Shown: positions 1 to 7,421 of the stretch, piece by piece | Layout of the letters: every line of letters begins with the position of its first letter | How positions within the stretch are numbered: position 1 is the first letter of the stretch | Source of the DNA: Neorhizobium galegae | GTDB lineage: Bacteria > Pseudomonadota > Alphaproteobacteria > Rhizobiales > Rhizobiaceae | NCBI RefSeq assembly: GCF_017877055.1 | Contig: NZ_JAGIPG010000003.1 | Span: 682,001 to 746,000, forward strand | Direction of reading: 5' to 3' | Length of the DNA stretch: 64,000 nucleotides | The notes under the pieces: model-generated | Told to the model about the DNA's origin: nothing | Seen by the model: only the letters and a program-made list of their open reading frames with translations | The model's database searches: none | Made by a program: the position numbers and the translations under genes

Positions 1-594
1 TACAAGACGCTGGTCGACAAGGGCGTCATCGAGAGCTGGAAACAGGTCGCCGCCGGCGGCAACACGCCGCTGCATGAAAACCAGAAATGGGCCAAGGGCC
101 AGATCGCCGGCACCTACCAGTGGGACAGCACCTACGGCAAGATCGCCACACCGATGGAAAAGGGCCAGGAGCTCGTGCCCGTCAAGCTCTTGACCATCGA
201 GGGCGCCAAGACCGACGGCGTCTATCGCAAGCCCTCGATGCTGTTCTCGATCTCCAGGAACAGCAAGGACCCGAAGGGTGCCGCCCAGGTGCTCAACTGC
301 CTGCTCAACGATCCGGAAGCGGTCAAGATCATGGGCGCGACACGCGGCATTCCGTCCAGCAAAGTGGCGCTCGATACGCTGACCAAGGAAGGCAAGATCA
401 AGCCGGTGCAGCTGGAAGCCTACAAGCGGGTGATGGAGCCGACCAGCCCCGGCGTCTCGCCGCTCAACGAGCATCCGCGCGTCACCGAAGTCTTCGACAC
501 CAATTTCGAAGCCTTCGCCTATGGCCAGCAATCCTCCAAGGAGGCCGCAACCGAGATCATCGCCGGCATCAACCAGGCGCTGACGGGGATCTGA
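1..594 (+). CDS. ABC transporter substrate-binding protein, family 1 (3' part)
   Basis: The reading frame is open from the first base and ends with TGA at 592-594, so only the last 197 residues are present. The visible part has the C-terminal lobe of a family-1 extracellular solute-binding protein: a YQWDSTYG stretch, a SRNSKDPKGAAQVLNCLLND segment typical of the hinge helix, and a final helix of the EIIAGINQALTGI type. Such proteins bind a sugar or oligosaccharide in the periplasm for an ABC importer. The next gene starts 4 bases downstream, so the importer and the pectin hydrolases are probably one operon; the substrate is then likely a pectin-derived oligosaccharide, which is inference. 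The permeases and ATPase would lie left of the window or elsewhere. Confidence 0.85.
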   Translation, partial: YKTLVDKGVIESWKQVAAGGNTPLHENQKWAKGQIAGTYQWDSTYGKIATPMEKGQELVPVKLLTIEGAKTDGVYRKPSMLFSISRNSKDPKGAAQVLNCLLNDPEAVKIMGATRGIPSSKVALDTLTKEGKIKPVQLEAYKRVMEPTSPGVSPLNEHPRVTEVFDTNFEAFAYGQQSSKEAATEIIAGINQALTGI

Positions 595-598
595 GGAC

Positions 599-2113
599 GT
601 GACGGACGCCGCCATCGAACTCCTGATTGCCGGCCCCCGCGGCGCGACCTTCCGCGTCGATGCCGAAAGGCATCTTCACACACGCGATGACGCGCTTGCC
701 TGGGAGGTTCAGGAGGTCGATGGCGCGTTGGTCGCAGAGGGGGTGACACGCACTGTCGCCCTCACGGTCACCCAACTGGAGCCGGGCACAACCTACCTAT
801 TCCATGCAGGTGATGCCCGGCTCGAATTCGCCACACGGCAGGAAACCGCGCTGATCGACATCCGCGACTTCGGTGCCACGCAGGAGGCGCCGGACAATGC
901 ACAAGCGATCCAACGGGCCATCTCGGCACTCGTCTCCGGGGGCACGTTGAGGATACCGGCCGGTCGCTGGCTGAGCGGTCCCCTCTTCCTCAGAAGCCAT
1001 ATGACTCTGCTCATCGACGACGGCGCGGAGCTTGCGGCAATCGCCACCAGGGAAGACTATCCGATCCTGCCGGCGCGTCATCCGGATGGCCGAATTCTTG
1101 GCACATGGGAAGGCGTGGCGGAGGCCTGCTATGCCAGCCTGGTCAACGCCATCAATTGCCGCGACGTGCGTCTCGCCGGCACCGGCATCATCGACGGCGG
1201 CGGCGACCGCGGCGATTGGTGGTCCTGGCCGAAGGAAACACGCCAGGGCGCCAGGCGCCCCCGCACCATATTCCTTTCGGCCTGCGAGGACGTCTCGCTT
1301 TCCGGCCTTACCATCCGCAACTCGCCGTCCTGGACGGTCCATCCGGTCCTCTGCAAGGGGCTCATCGCGGCGGACCTCACCATAAAGAACGATCCGGATT
1401 CTCCAAATACCGACGGATTCAACCCTGAAAGCAGCTCCGATATCCATCTTGCCGGCCTGCACATTTCGGTCGGCGACGACTGCATTGCGCTGAAGGCCGG
1501 CAAACGCAGCCCGCGCGGCGGACCGGACCGCCCGACCGAGCATGTTCGGATCGAGAACTGCCTGATGGAGCGTGGCCATGGCGCGGTCGTCATCGGCAGC
1601 GAGATGAGCGCCGGCATAAGCGACATCGCCATCCGCAACTGCCACTTCAGGGGAACCGATCGGGGGCTGCGCATCAAGACGCGCCGGGGACGCGGCGGCA
1701 CGATCGCCGGTATCAGTCTTGCCGACAGCCTGATAGAGGACGTCGCAACCCCGGTCGCCGTCAATTCATTCTATTTCTGCGATGCCGACGGCCAGTCAGA
1801 TTACGTCCAGTCCCGGTCACCGCTGCCGGTCTCCCTGGAAACGCCGAGCATAAGCTCGATCTCCGTCGAGAACGTCACCGTTACCGGCGCGCGAACGGCA
1901 GCCGCCGTCTTCTACGGCCTGCCGGAAGCGGCGATCCGCGACATTGTCTTCGAGAACTACACCGTCTCCTTCGCGCCGGATGCCGAAGCCGAGGTGCCGG
2001 AAATGGCGTCTCTTCTCCTGCCGCTCCGGCATGCCGGGATCGTTGCGGAGAACACCGTTTTCAGCCGTCTCGCGCGGCTTTCTCCCGTTTCGATTCATCC
2101 AGCCCAAGACTGA
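599..2113 (+). CDS. Glycoside hydrolase family 28 (polygalacturonase-like)
   Basis: A 504-residue protein starting at GTG 599, 4 bases after the upstream stop. All four GH28 catalytic signatures are present: Asn270-Thr271-Asp272 (NTDG), Asp293-Asp294 (GDD), His327 (GHG) and Arg358-Ile-Lys360 (RIK), on a parallel beta-helix with many IxNC repeats. The first ~80 residues look like a fibronectin-like leader domain before the conserved DIRDFGA start of the helix. No signal peptide is visible, which suggests a cytoplasmic enzyme acting on imported oligosaccharides, for example an exo-acting galacturonidase or rhamnogalacturonan galacturonohydrolase. Family assignment is firm; the exact bond cleaved is not. 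Confidence 0.93.
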   Translation: MTDAAIELLIAGPRGATFRVDAERHLHTRDDALAWEVQEVDGALVAEGVTRTVALTVTQLEPGTTYLFHAGDARLEFATRQETALIDIRDFGATQEAPDNAQAIQRAISALVSGGTLRIPAGRWLSGPLFLRSHMTLLIDDGAELAAIATREDYPILPARHPDGRILGTWEGVAEACYASLVNAINCRDVRLAGTGIIDGGGDRGDWWSWPKETRQGARRPRTIFLSACEDVSLSGLTIRNSPSWTVHPVLCKGLIAADLTIKNDPDSPNTDGFNPESSSDIHLAGLHISVGDDCIALKAGKRSPRGGPDRPTEHVRIENCLMERGHGAVVIGSEMSAGISDIAIRNCHFRGTDRGLRIKTRRGRGGTIAGISLADSLIEDVATPVAVNSFYFCDADGQSDYVQSRSPLPVSLETPSISSISVENVTVTGARTAAAVFYGLPEAAIRDIVFENYTVSFAPDAEAEVPEMASLLLPLRHAGIVAENTVFSRLARLSPVSIHPAQD

Positions 2114-2119
2114 AATCCG

Positions 2120-3265
2120 ATGCTTCAAGACTATTTCGAAACCTACGCACGCGATTATGAATATTATAAAGGCGGAGCCTGGTGTTACGAGGACGGCTGC
2201 CTCTATCGCGGCCTGATCGCGCTTTACGAAGCGACCGGCGAGCGCCAATGGCTGGATCATCTAATCCGGCTGGTGAGCAAACAGATCGATGCACGGGGCC
2301 GGCTGGTCGGCTACGAGATCGACGAGTTCAACATCGACAATATCCTGCCCGGCCGCGCTCTCGTGTTTCTTTACCGGCTGACAGGCGAAAGCCGCTGGCT
2401 CGATGCCGCCCTACCCTTGGCGCGGCAGCTCGAAACGCATCCGCGCACCGGCAGCGACGTCTATTGGCACAAGCTGCGTTACCCGCATCAGATCTGGCTG
2501 GACGGGCTCTACATGGCGCTGCCCTTCAAGGTGGAATACGCCCAAGCGGTCTCAAAGCCCCCGGCCGTCGAGGAAGCGCTCCGGCAGTTCAGGACGGCGC
2601 TCGACCTGACTTATGATCGGCAGGCCGATCTTTATCGCCACGGTTACGACGAGGCCCGGCAACAGCCCTGGGCGGATGCGGAAAGCGGTCTTTCGACGGC
2701 GCATTGGGCAAGGTCGATCGGCTGGCTGGCAATGGCCTTCGTCGACATCATCGAAAACCTGCCCGCCGGCGCATCCAGAAGGGGACTGATCGATCGCGCC
2801 GCTGCTCTTGCATCCCGGCTCATCGCCCTTCGCACCGCGGATCATCGCTGGCTGCAGGTGATCGACAGGCCGGACGAGGCGCAGAATTATCCGGAAAGCT
2901 CGGCCACTGCGATGTTCGCCTATTTCCTCCAGAAGCTTGCGCGGCTCGGCGGCCCGCCCGAGGTTGCCGGGGCCGGTCGAGCGAGCCTGAAATCGCTGGC
3001 AGGACAGGAGCTGCGACGGGATGCGGATGGAAGGCGCAGGCTCCACAACATCTGTTGCGTTGCAGGTCTCGGAGGCTTCAACGGTCGCTATCGTGACGGA
3101 ACTGTCGGCTATTATCTCTCCGAGGAAATCCGCCCCGACGATATCAAGGGTGTTGCACCACTGATGATGGCCTATGCGGAAACGCTGCTGGACACGCAAT
3201 CGGCCATGCCCCAGTCTGGGCGGACCGAGGAGCGGGTCGAGCTCAGCGCCGCGATCAAGCGCTAG
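2120..3265 (+). CDS. Glycoside hydrolase family 105 (unsaturated rhamnogalacturonyl hydrolase)
   Basis: A 381-residue (alpha/alpha)6-barrel protein of the YteR/RhiN type. The signature WHKLRYPHQIWLDGLYMALP carries the presumed catalytic Asp128, and the later GLSTAHWARSIGWLAMA and YPESSATAMFAYFL segments are conserved in GH105/GH88. These enzymes release the 4,5-unsaturated galacturonyl residue left by lyases, usually from unsaturated rhamnogalacturonan disaccharides, in the cytoplasm. The product rearranges to 5-keto-4-deoxyuronate, the substrate of the KduI encoded 35 bases downstream. It follows the GH28 gene by 6 bases, and no signal peptide is seen. The start has no strong ribosome binding site and probably relies on coupling. 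Confidence 0.9.
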   Translation: MLQDYFETYARDYEYYKGGAWCYEDGCLYRGLIALYEATGERQWLDHLIRLVSKQIDARGRLVGYEIDEFNIDNILPGRALVFLYRLTGESRWLDAALPLARQLETHPRTGSDVYWHKLRYPHQIWLDGLYMALPFKVEYAQAVSKPPAVEEALRQFRTALDLTYDRQADLYRHGYDEARQQPWADAESGLSTAHWARSIGWLAMAFVDIIENLPAGASRRGLIDRAAALASRLIALRTADHRWLQVIDRPDEAQNYPESSATAMFAYFLQKLARLGGPPEVAGAGRASLKSLAGQELRRDADGRRRLHNICCVAGLGGFNGRYRDGTVGYYLSEEIRPDDIKGVAPLMMAYAETLLDTQSAMPQSGRTEERVELSAAIKR

Positions 3266-3300
3266 CAACGCGGCCCGAGAAACAGGAGAAAAAACAGATC

Positions 3301-4149
3301 ATGACGATCGATGTCCGGACGCGCCATGCCGTTCACTACAGCCAGTCGGAGCGCATGACGAGCGCGGACCTGCGTGAAAATTTCGTGATCGAGGATATCT
3401 TTGTCGCGGGGACGCTGCAGGCCGTCTACACCCATTACGACCGCATGCTAGTGGCAGGGGCGGCGCCGACGCAGGCAAGCCTCGGCGTCGGCGGCGAGCT
3501 GGCGAAACTTGTCGGCGCGGATTACCTCCTGGAGCGCCGCGAACTCGGGCTGATCAATATCGGCGGACCGGGCCGCGTCATCGCCGATGGCCAGGCTTAC
3601 GAACTCCAGCCCATGGACGGGCTCTATCTCGGCATGGGAACGACGGAGATTTTCTTCGAGAGCGACGACCCGTCGGCGCCGGCGAAATTCTACATCAACA
3701 GCGCGCCGGCGCACGCCACCTTGCCCTCTCGGATCGTCAGCAGCGCGGACGCGATCGAGAACAATCTCGGTGACAGTGGTACGTCGAACAAGCGCAAGCT
3801 CTACCAGTATCTACATCCGAAAGTGCTTCCGACCTGCCAATTGCTGATGGGGCTGACGCGGCTGGAAACCGGCAGCGTCTGGAATACCATGCCGGCGCAT
3901 CTGCATGACCGGCGGATGGAAGCCTATCTCTATTTCGAACTGCCGGAGAACGCCTTCGTCGTTCACCTGATGGGCCGGCCGGCGGCCACCAACCATCTGA
4001 TCATCCGCAACGAACAGGCCGTGCTCTCGCCGCCCTGGTCCATCCATTGCGGCGCCGGCACCGGCGCCTACGCATTCATCTGGAGCATGGCGGGCGACAA
4101 CCAGTCCTTCACCGACATGGACATGGTGGATATGAAGAGCCTCAAATAG
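3301..4149 (+). CDS. kduI: 5-dehydro-4-deoxy-D-glucuronate isomerase
   Basis: A 282-residue double-cupin protein, close to the usual 278. It isomerises 5-keto-4-deoxyuronate to 2,5-diketo-3-deoxygluconate, the step after GH105 or oligogalacturonate lyase action. The zinc ligands line up as His200, His202, Glu207 and His249, in the PAHLHDRRMEAYLYFELP segment and the WSIHCGAG segment, a constant 4-residue shift from the E. coli KduI ligands as I recall them. The N-terminal RTRHAVHYSQSERMTSADLR is typical. The next enzyme in the route, KduD, is not in the window. The gene converges on the LacI-family gene with a 37-base gap in which I see no clear terminator. Confidence 0.95.
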   Translation: MTIDVRTRHAVHYSQSERMTSADLRENFVIEDIFVAGTLQAVYTHYDRMLVAGAAPTQASLGVGGELAKLVGADYLLERRELGLINIGGPGRVIADGQAYELQPMDGLYLGMGTTEIFFESDDPSAPAKFYINSAPAHATLPSRIVSSADAIENNLGDSGTSNKRKLYQYLHPKVLPTCQLLMGLTRLETGSVWNTMPAHLHDRRMEAYLYFELPENAFVVHLMGRPAATNHLIIRNEQAVLSPPWSIHCGAGTGAYAFIWSMAGDNQSFTDMDMVDMKSLK

Positions 4150-4186
4150 GCCATCGAAGCCCATCCGCCACCCATGGCAGGAACCG

Positions 4187-5236
4187 TCAGACGGAAACTA
4201 TGCGCGGTTCCTGCCGAGGCGCGCTGCGATCGCCTGGATGCGCGGTGGCCTTGCATGGGCCGGTGGAGCGGCGCTCGACGATCCTCGACACGACATGAAC
4301 CCTGCGGGCGGGCGTTCCCGGCTGGCGCGGGTTCTCGATCCGCTCGAGCAGGAGCCGCAGGCCAACGGCTCCACATTCCTGGCCTTCCATGCGCACCGTC
4401 GTCAGAGCCGGCGAAATCTGCTTTGCCGGCGAAAAATCGCCAAAACCGACCACTGATACGTCATCGGGAATGCGATAGCCCTGGCCCAGGAGTTCGGAAA
4501 CCACGGTGAGCGCCAAGCCATCATGCGCGCAGAAGAAGGCGGTCGGCCGATCACCCTTGTCCTTCAGCCCCCGATAGGCTTCGGCAAAACCATTCTCCTC
4601 CTCGAACTGCAGGACATGTAACGTAACGCCCTGGTAACGTTCGGCAATTTCGCGTGCGCCATAAAAGCGCTCGCGGCGGCCGCGATAGCCGGGGACTCCA
4701 TAGACATAGGCGATGGAACGGTGGCCGAGGTCTATCAGGTATTGGATCACGGCCTGCCCTGCCTCGTGATCGGTCCCGGAGACCTGATCGGCATCCTCTA
4801 GCGGATCGACCCAGCCGAACCGGATGATCGGAGTGCCGGTCGCCATCGCAGCGCGGATCGCCTCGCGGTCGTGCGGTCCGACCAGCAGCAATCCAGCACA
4901 AGTGCGCGCCAGTTCTTCAAGTTGACCCTGGCTGTGGGTCCATAAGAGTCGAAGCCCCATGCCGAGCCTGTGCGCCTCGGCCTGTACGCCGTTCTGGATC
5001 TGCATGTATAGCTCGCTATTGACCGGATCGAGGTCGTGAAAGACCACCGCAATATCGCCGGACGCGGCTTGGTTGGCGGGCTTGCTGTAGCCGAGGCGCT
5101 CTGCCGTTTGGCGTATCCGCTCGCGGGTTTCCTCGCTGACCCCGCTCTTGCCGGACAACGATCTGGACACCGCATATTTCGAGAGGCCGACCTCGCGCGC
5201 GATCGTCTGTAAGGTGACCCGTCCCCTGCTCTTCAT
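4187..5236 (-). CDS. LacI family transcriptional regulator
   Basis: A protein of 349 residues from ATG 5236, chosen over an in-frame ATG at 5302 because a GGAGGG sequence precedes it and the helix-turn-helix begins at once (TLQTIAREVGLSKYAVSRSLSGKSGVS). The rest is a periplasmic-binding-protein-like effector domain (about 60-330) with ICGVLLVGPHD- and GFGDFSPAKQISPALTTVRM-type segments. It is divergent from the family-5 binding protein gene and convergent with kduI, so it is the obvious candidate regulator of both halves of the sugar locus. The effector is probably a sugar or sugar acid. The YPVS-type hinge helix is replaced by KYAVSRSLSG, normal for this family. Confidence 0.92.
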   Translation of the reverse strand: MKSRGRVTLQTIAREVGLSKYAVSRSLSGKSGVSEETRERIRQTAERLGYSKPANQAASGDIAVVFHDLDPVNSELYMQIQNGVQAEAHRLGMGLRLLWTHSQGQLEELARTCAGLLLVGPHDREAIRAAMATGTPIIRFGWVDPLEDADQVSGTDHEAGQAVIQYLIDLGHRSIAYVYGVPGYRGRRERFYGAREIAERYQGVTLHVLQFEEENGFAEAYRGLKDKGDRPTAFFCAHDGLALTVVSELLGQGYRIPDDVSVVGFGDFSPAKQISPALTTVRMEGQECGAVGLRLLLERIENPRQPGTPARRVHVVSRIVERRSTGPCKATAHPGDRSAPRQEPRIVSV

Positions 5237-5316
5237 CCCACACCCTCCGCAACCGGCCCTTTGATGCACTTCTGCGCTGCACAACGCAATTTTTCCAAAC
5301 AAGGCTACATAACACT

Positions 5317-5378
5317 TTACCTAACAGTATTCGAATGCAAACTTTTCGTTATCCACGCCCAAGGGAAATAATAGGTAA
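5317..5378. promoter_or_regulatory. Candidate operator half-sites between lacI-type gene and SBP gene
   Basis: The 170-base divergent region contains TTACCTA at 5317-5323 and its inverse TAGGTAA at 5372-5378. Two inverted copies of the same 7-mer about 48 bases apart, between a LacI-family gene and the gene it probably controls, would fit looping or two half-operators. The motif is short and the assignment is weak. Confidence 0.25.
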
Positions 5379-5406
5379 CGGCGGGGACTGTGTGGAGGAG
5401 ACACTC

Positions 5407-7332
5407 ATGATCAAGCTGAAACGTCGTGCGTTTCTGGCCGGGAGTTCGGCCGTTTTGATTTTGCCGGCCCTGCCGGCACTAGCCGTCGACTACAAGGAAG
5501 CAGGCCTTTTAAAGGACAAGGTCGCCAGCGGCGCCCTTCCCCCTGTCAAGGATCGGCTGCCCGCCAACCCGCTTGTCATCAAACCTGTCGAAAGCGTCGG
5601 GAAATACGGAGGCGACTGGAAGCTGGCGCTGGTCGGCGGCGGATCGCTCTCCATGCTGTTCCGCTACCAGGCCTATGAGCCCTTGTTGCGCTATACGCCT
5701 GATTGGTCCGGCGTAACGCTGAACGTGGCGGAAGCCTTCGACGGCAATCCCGATTCCACGGTCTACACCATCCGCCTGCGCAAGGGCATGAAGTGGTCCG
5801 ACGGGCATCCCTACACCACCGCCGACGTGAAATTCTGGTATGATACCGTGCTGACCGACAAACGCGTCGCCGTCACCAGCCAGGGCCACTGGAAGACCGC
5901 CGGCAAGCCCGCCAAGCTGGAAGTGGTCGACGAGCAGACCTTCAAGGTGATCTTCGAGAAACCTAACGGCATGTTCCCGCTGCAGGTCGCGTGGTCCAAC
6001 TGGGATCATACCACCCGCTGCCCGAAACACTATCTCGAACAGTTCCATATCGACTACAATCCCAAGGCGGACGAGCTTGCCAAGCAGCGCGGTTTCCAGA
6101 GCTGGATCGCCGCATTCCAGTCGGCCTCGGGTTTCCAGGACGACAATGCCTTCTTCCTCAATTCCTCGAAGAAGCCGACCCTCAATGCCTGGTATTTCAC
6201 GATCGCGCCGGGCGAAAATACCGAGCGCGCGGTGGCCGAGCGCAATCCCTACTACTGGAAGGTCGATACCGCGGGCAACCAGCTGCCTTATATGGATCGC
6301 ATCGTCTATCAGATGGTCGCCGACCCGCAGGTCCTGCTCTTGAAATGTATGCAGGGCGAAATCGACCTGATGGACCAGTATATCGCCACACCGAACAACA
6401 AGTCGGTGCTCTACGACGCGCGCAAGCAGGGCGACTATGATTTCTACACGCTGACCTCGACCGAGGCCAATGTCATGAACTTCATCTTCAACCTGAACCA
6501 CAACGACGAGACAAAGCGAAAACTCTTCCGCAACAAGAAGTTCCGCGCAGCTCTTTCGACGGCGCTTGACCGTCAGACGCTGATCGACGCGGTGCTGGTC
6601 GGCCAGGGTGCGCCGGCCCAGCCGTCAATCAAGGAAGGCGATCCGCTTTATAACGACCAGCTCGCCAAGCAGTTCACCGAGTACAGCGTCGACAAGGCGA
6701 ATGCCATGCTCGATGAGCTGGTCCCGAAACGAGACGGGCAGAATTTCCGTCTCGACGAGAAGGGCCGGCGGCTGACGATCATCTTCGAGATCGACCAGGC
6801 ACGCCCGATCTTCCTCGATCTCTTCCAGCTAGTCATCCCGATGTTCCAGGCGGTCGGCATCGATGCGCAGATGCGCACCATGGACCGTTCGCTCTGGGAA
6901 ACGCGCGTTCGCCAAGGTCGCGACTTCGATGCCACCGCGCACCAGTTCGGCGCCAATGGCGGCGTCGCGGCGATGCTCGATCCACGCTACTACGTACCGA
7001 CCGACAGCAACGCGATGTATGCCCCGGCCTGGCAGCTCTGGTATCTCGATCCCAAGAATGCCAATGCCGAGGAACCGCCGGAGGACACCAAGAAGCTGCT
7101 TACGCTTTACGACAAGCTGAAGGCGACCTCCGACCAGGCGGGCCAGCGCGAGATCATGAAACAGATCCTGCAGGGGGCCGCGGAAACCTTCTATGTCTTC
7201 GGTATTTCGCAGCCGCCGGACGGCTACGGCATCGTCAAGAACAACATGAAGAACATCACCAAGACCATGCCGAACTCGTTCGGCTGGCCGACCCCTGCCC
7301 CGACCATGCCGGAGCAGTTCTACAAGGTCTGA
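5407..7332 (+). CDS. ABC transporter substrate-binding protein, family 5 (Opp/Agp type)
   Basis: A 641-residue protein from ATG 5407, preceded by GGAGGAG; an upstream in-frame ATG at 5335 would add a leader with no signal features. The N-terminus KLKRRAFLAGSSAVLILP is a Tat-like signal peptide. The body has family-5 (DppA/OppA) features: YEPLLRYTPDW, VYTIRLRKGMKWSDGHPYTTADVKFWYD and FRAALSTALDRQTLI. It is about 100 residues longer than peptide binders and closer in size to the rhizobial alpha-galactoside binder AgpA. With glycosidases on both sides, an oligosaccharide ligand is more likely than a peptide. It heads the operon of the permeases at 9640-11827. Confidence 0.9.
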   Translation: MIKLKRRAFLAGSSAVLILPALPALAVDYKEAGLLKDKVASGALPPVKDRLPANPLVIKPVESVGKYGGDWKLALVGGGSLSMLFRYQAYEPLLRYTPDWSGVTLNVAEAFDGNPDSTVYTIRLRKGMKWSDGHPYTTADVKFWYDTVLTDKRVAVTSQGHWKTAGKPAKLEVVDEQTFKVIFEKPNGMFPLQVAWSNWDHTTRCPKHYLEQFHIDYNPKADELAKQRGFQSWIAAFQSASGFQDDNAFFLNSSKKPTLNAWYFTIAPGENTERAVAERNPYYWKVDTAGNQLPYMDRIVYQMVADPQVLLLKCMQGEIDLMDQYIATPNNKSVLYDARKQGDYDFYTLTSTEANVMNFIFNLNHNDETKRKLFRNKKFRAALSTALDRQTLIDAVLVGQGAPAQPSIKEGDPLYNDQLAKQFTEYSVDKANAMLDELVPKRDGQNFRLDEKGRRLTIIFEIDQARPIFLDLFQLVIPMFQAVGIDAQMRTMDRSLWETRVRQGRDFDATAHQFGANGGVAAMLDPRYYVPTDSNAMYAPAWQLWYLDPKNANAEEPPEDTKKLLTLYDKLKATSDQAGQREIMKQILQGAAETFYVFGISQPPDGYGIVKNNMKNITKTMPNSFGWPTPAPTMPEQFYKV

Positions 7333-7359
7333 TGGCCTCGCCCATTCCGATGTTTTCCG

Positions 7360-7403
7360 GGCGCCGGCGTAATCCGACCGGCGCCACGGGGCCCCTTTTT
7401 TTT
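7360..7403 (+). terminator. Stem-loop with T-run after the SBP gene
   Basis: GGCGCCGG (7360-7367) pairs with CCGGCGCC (7378-7385) around a 10-base loop, followed by GGGGCCCC and a run of eight or more T ending about 7403. It lies 28 bases after the binding-protein stop and 19 before the next gene, so it may be a partial terminator or mRNA 3' end stabiliser that leaves more transcript for the binding protein than for the genes behind it. Confidence 0.6.
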
Positions 7404-7421
7404 CGATAACTGGATGCTATC

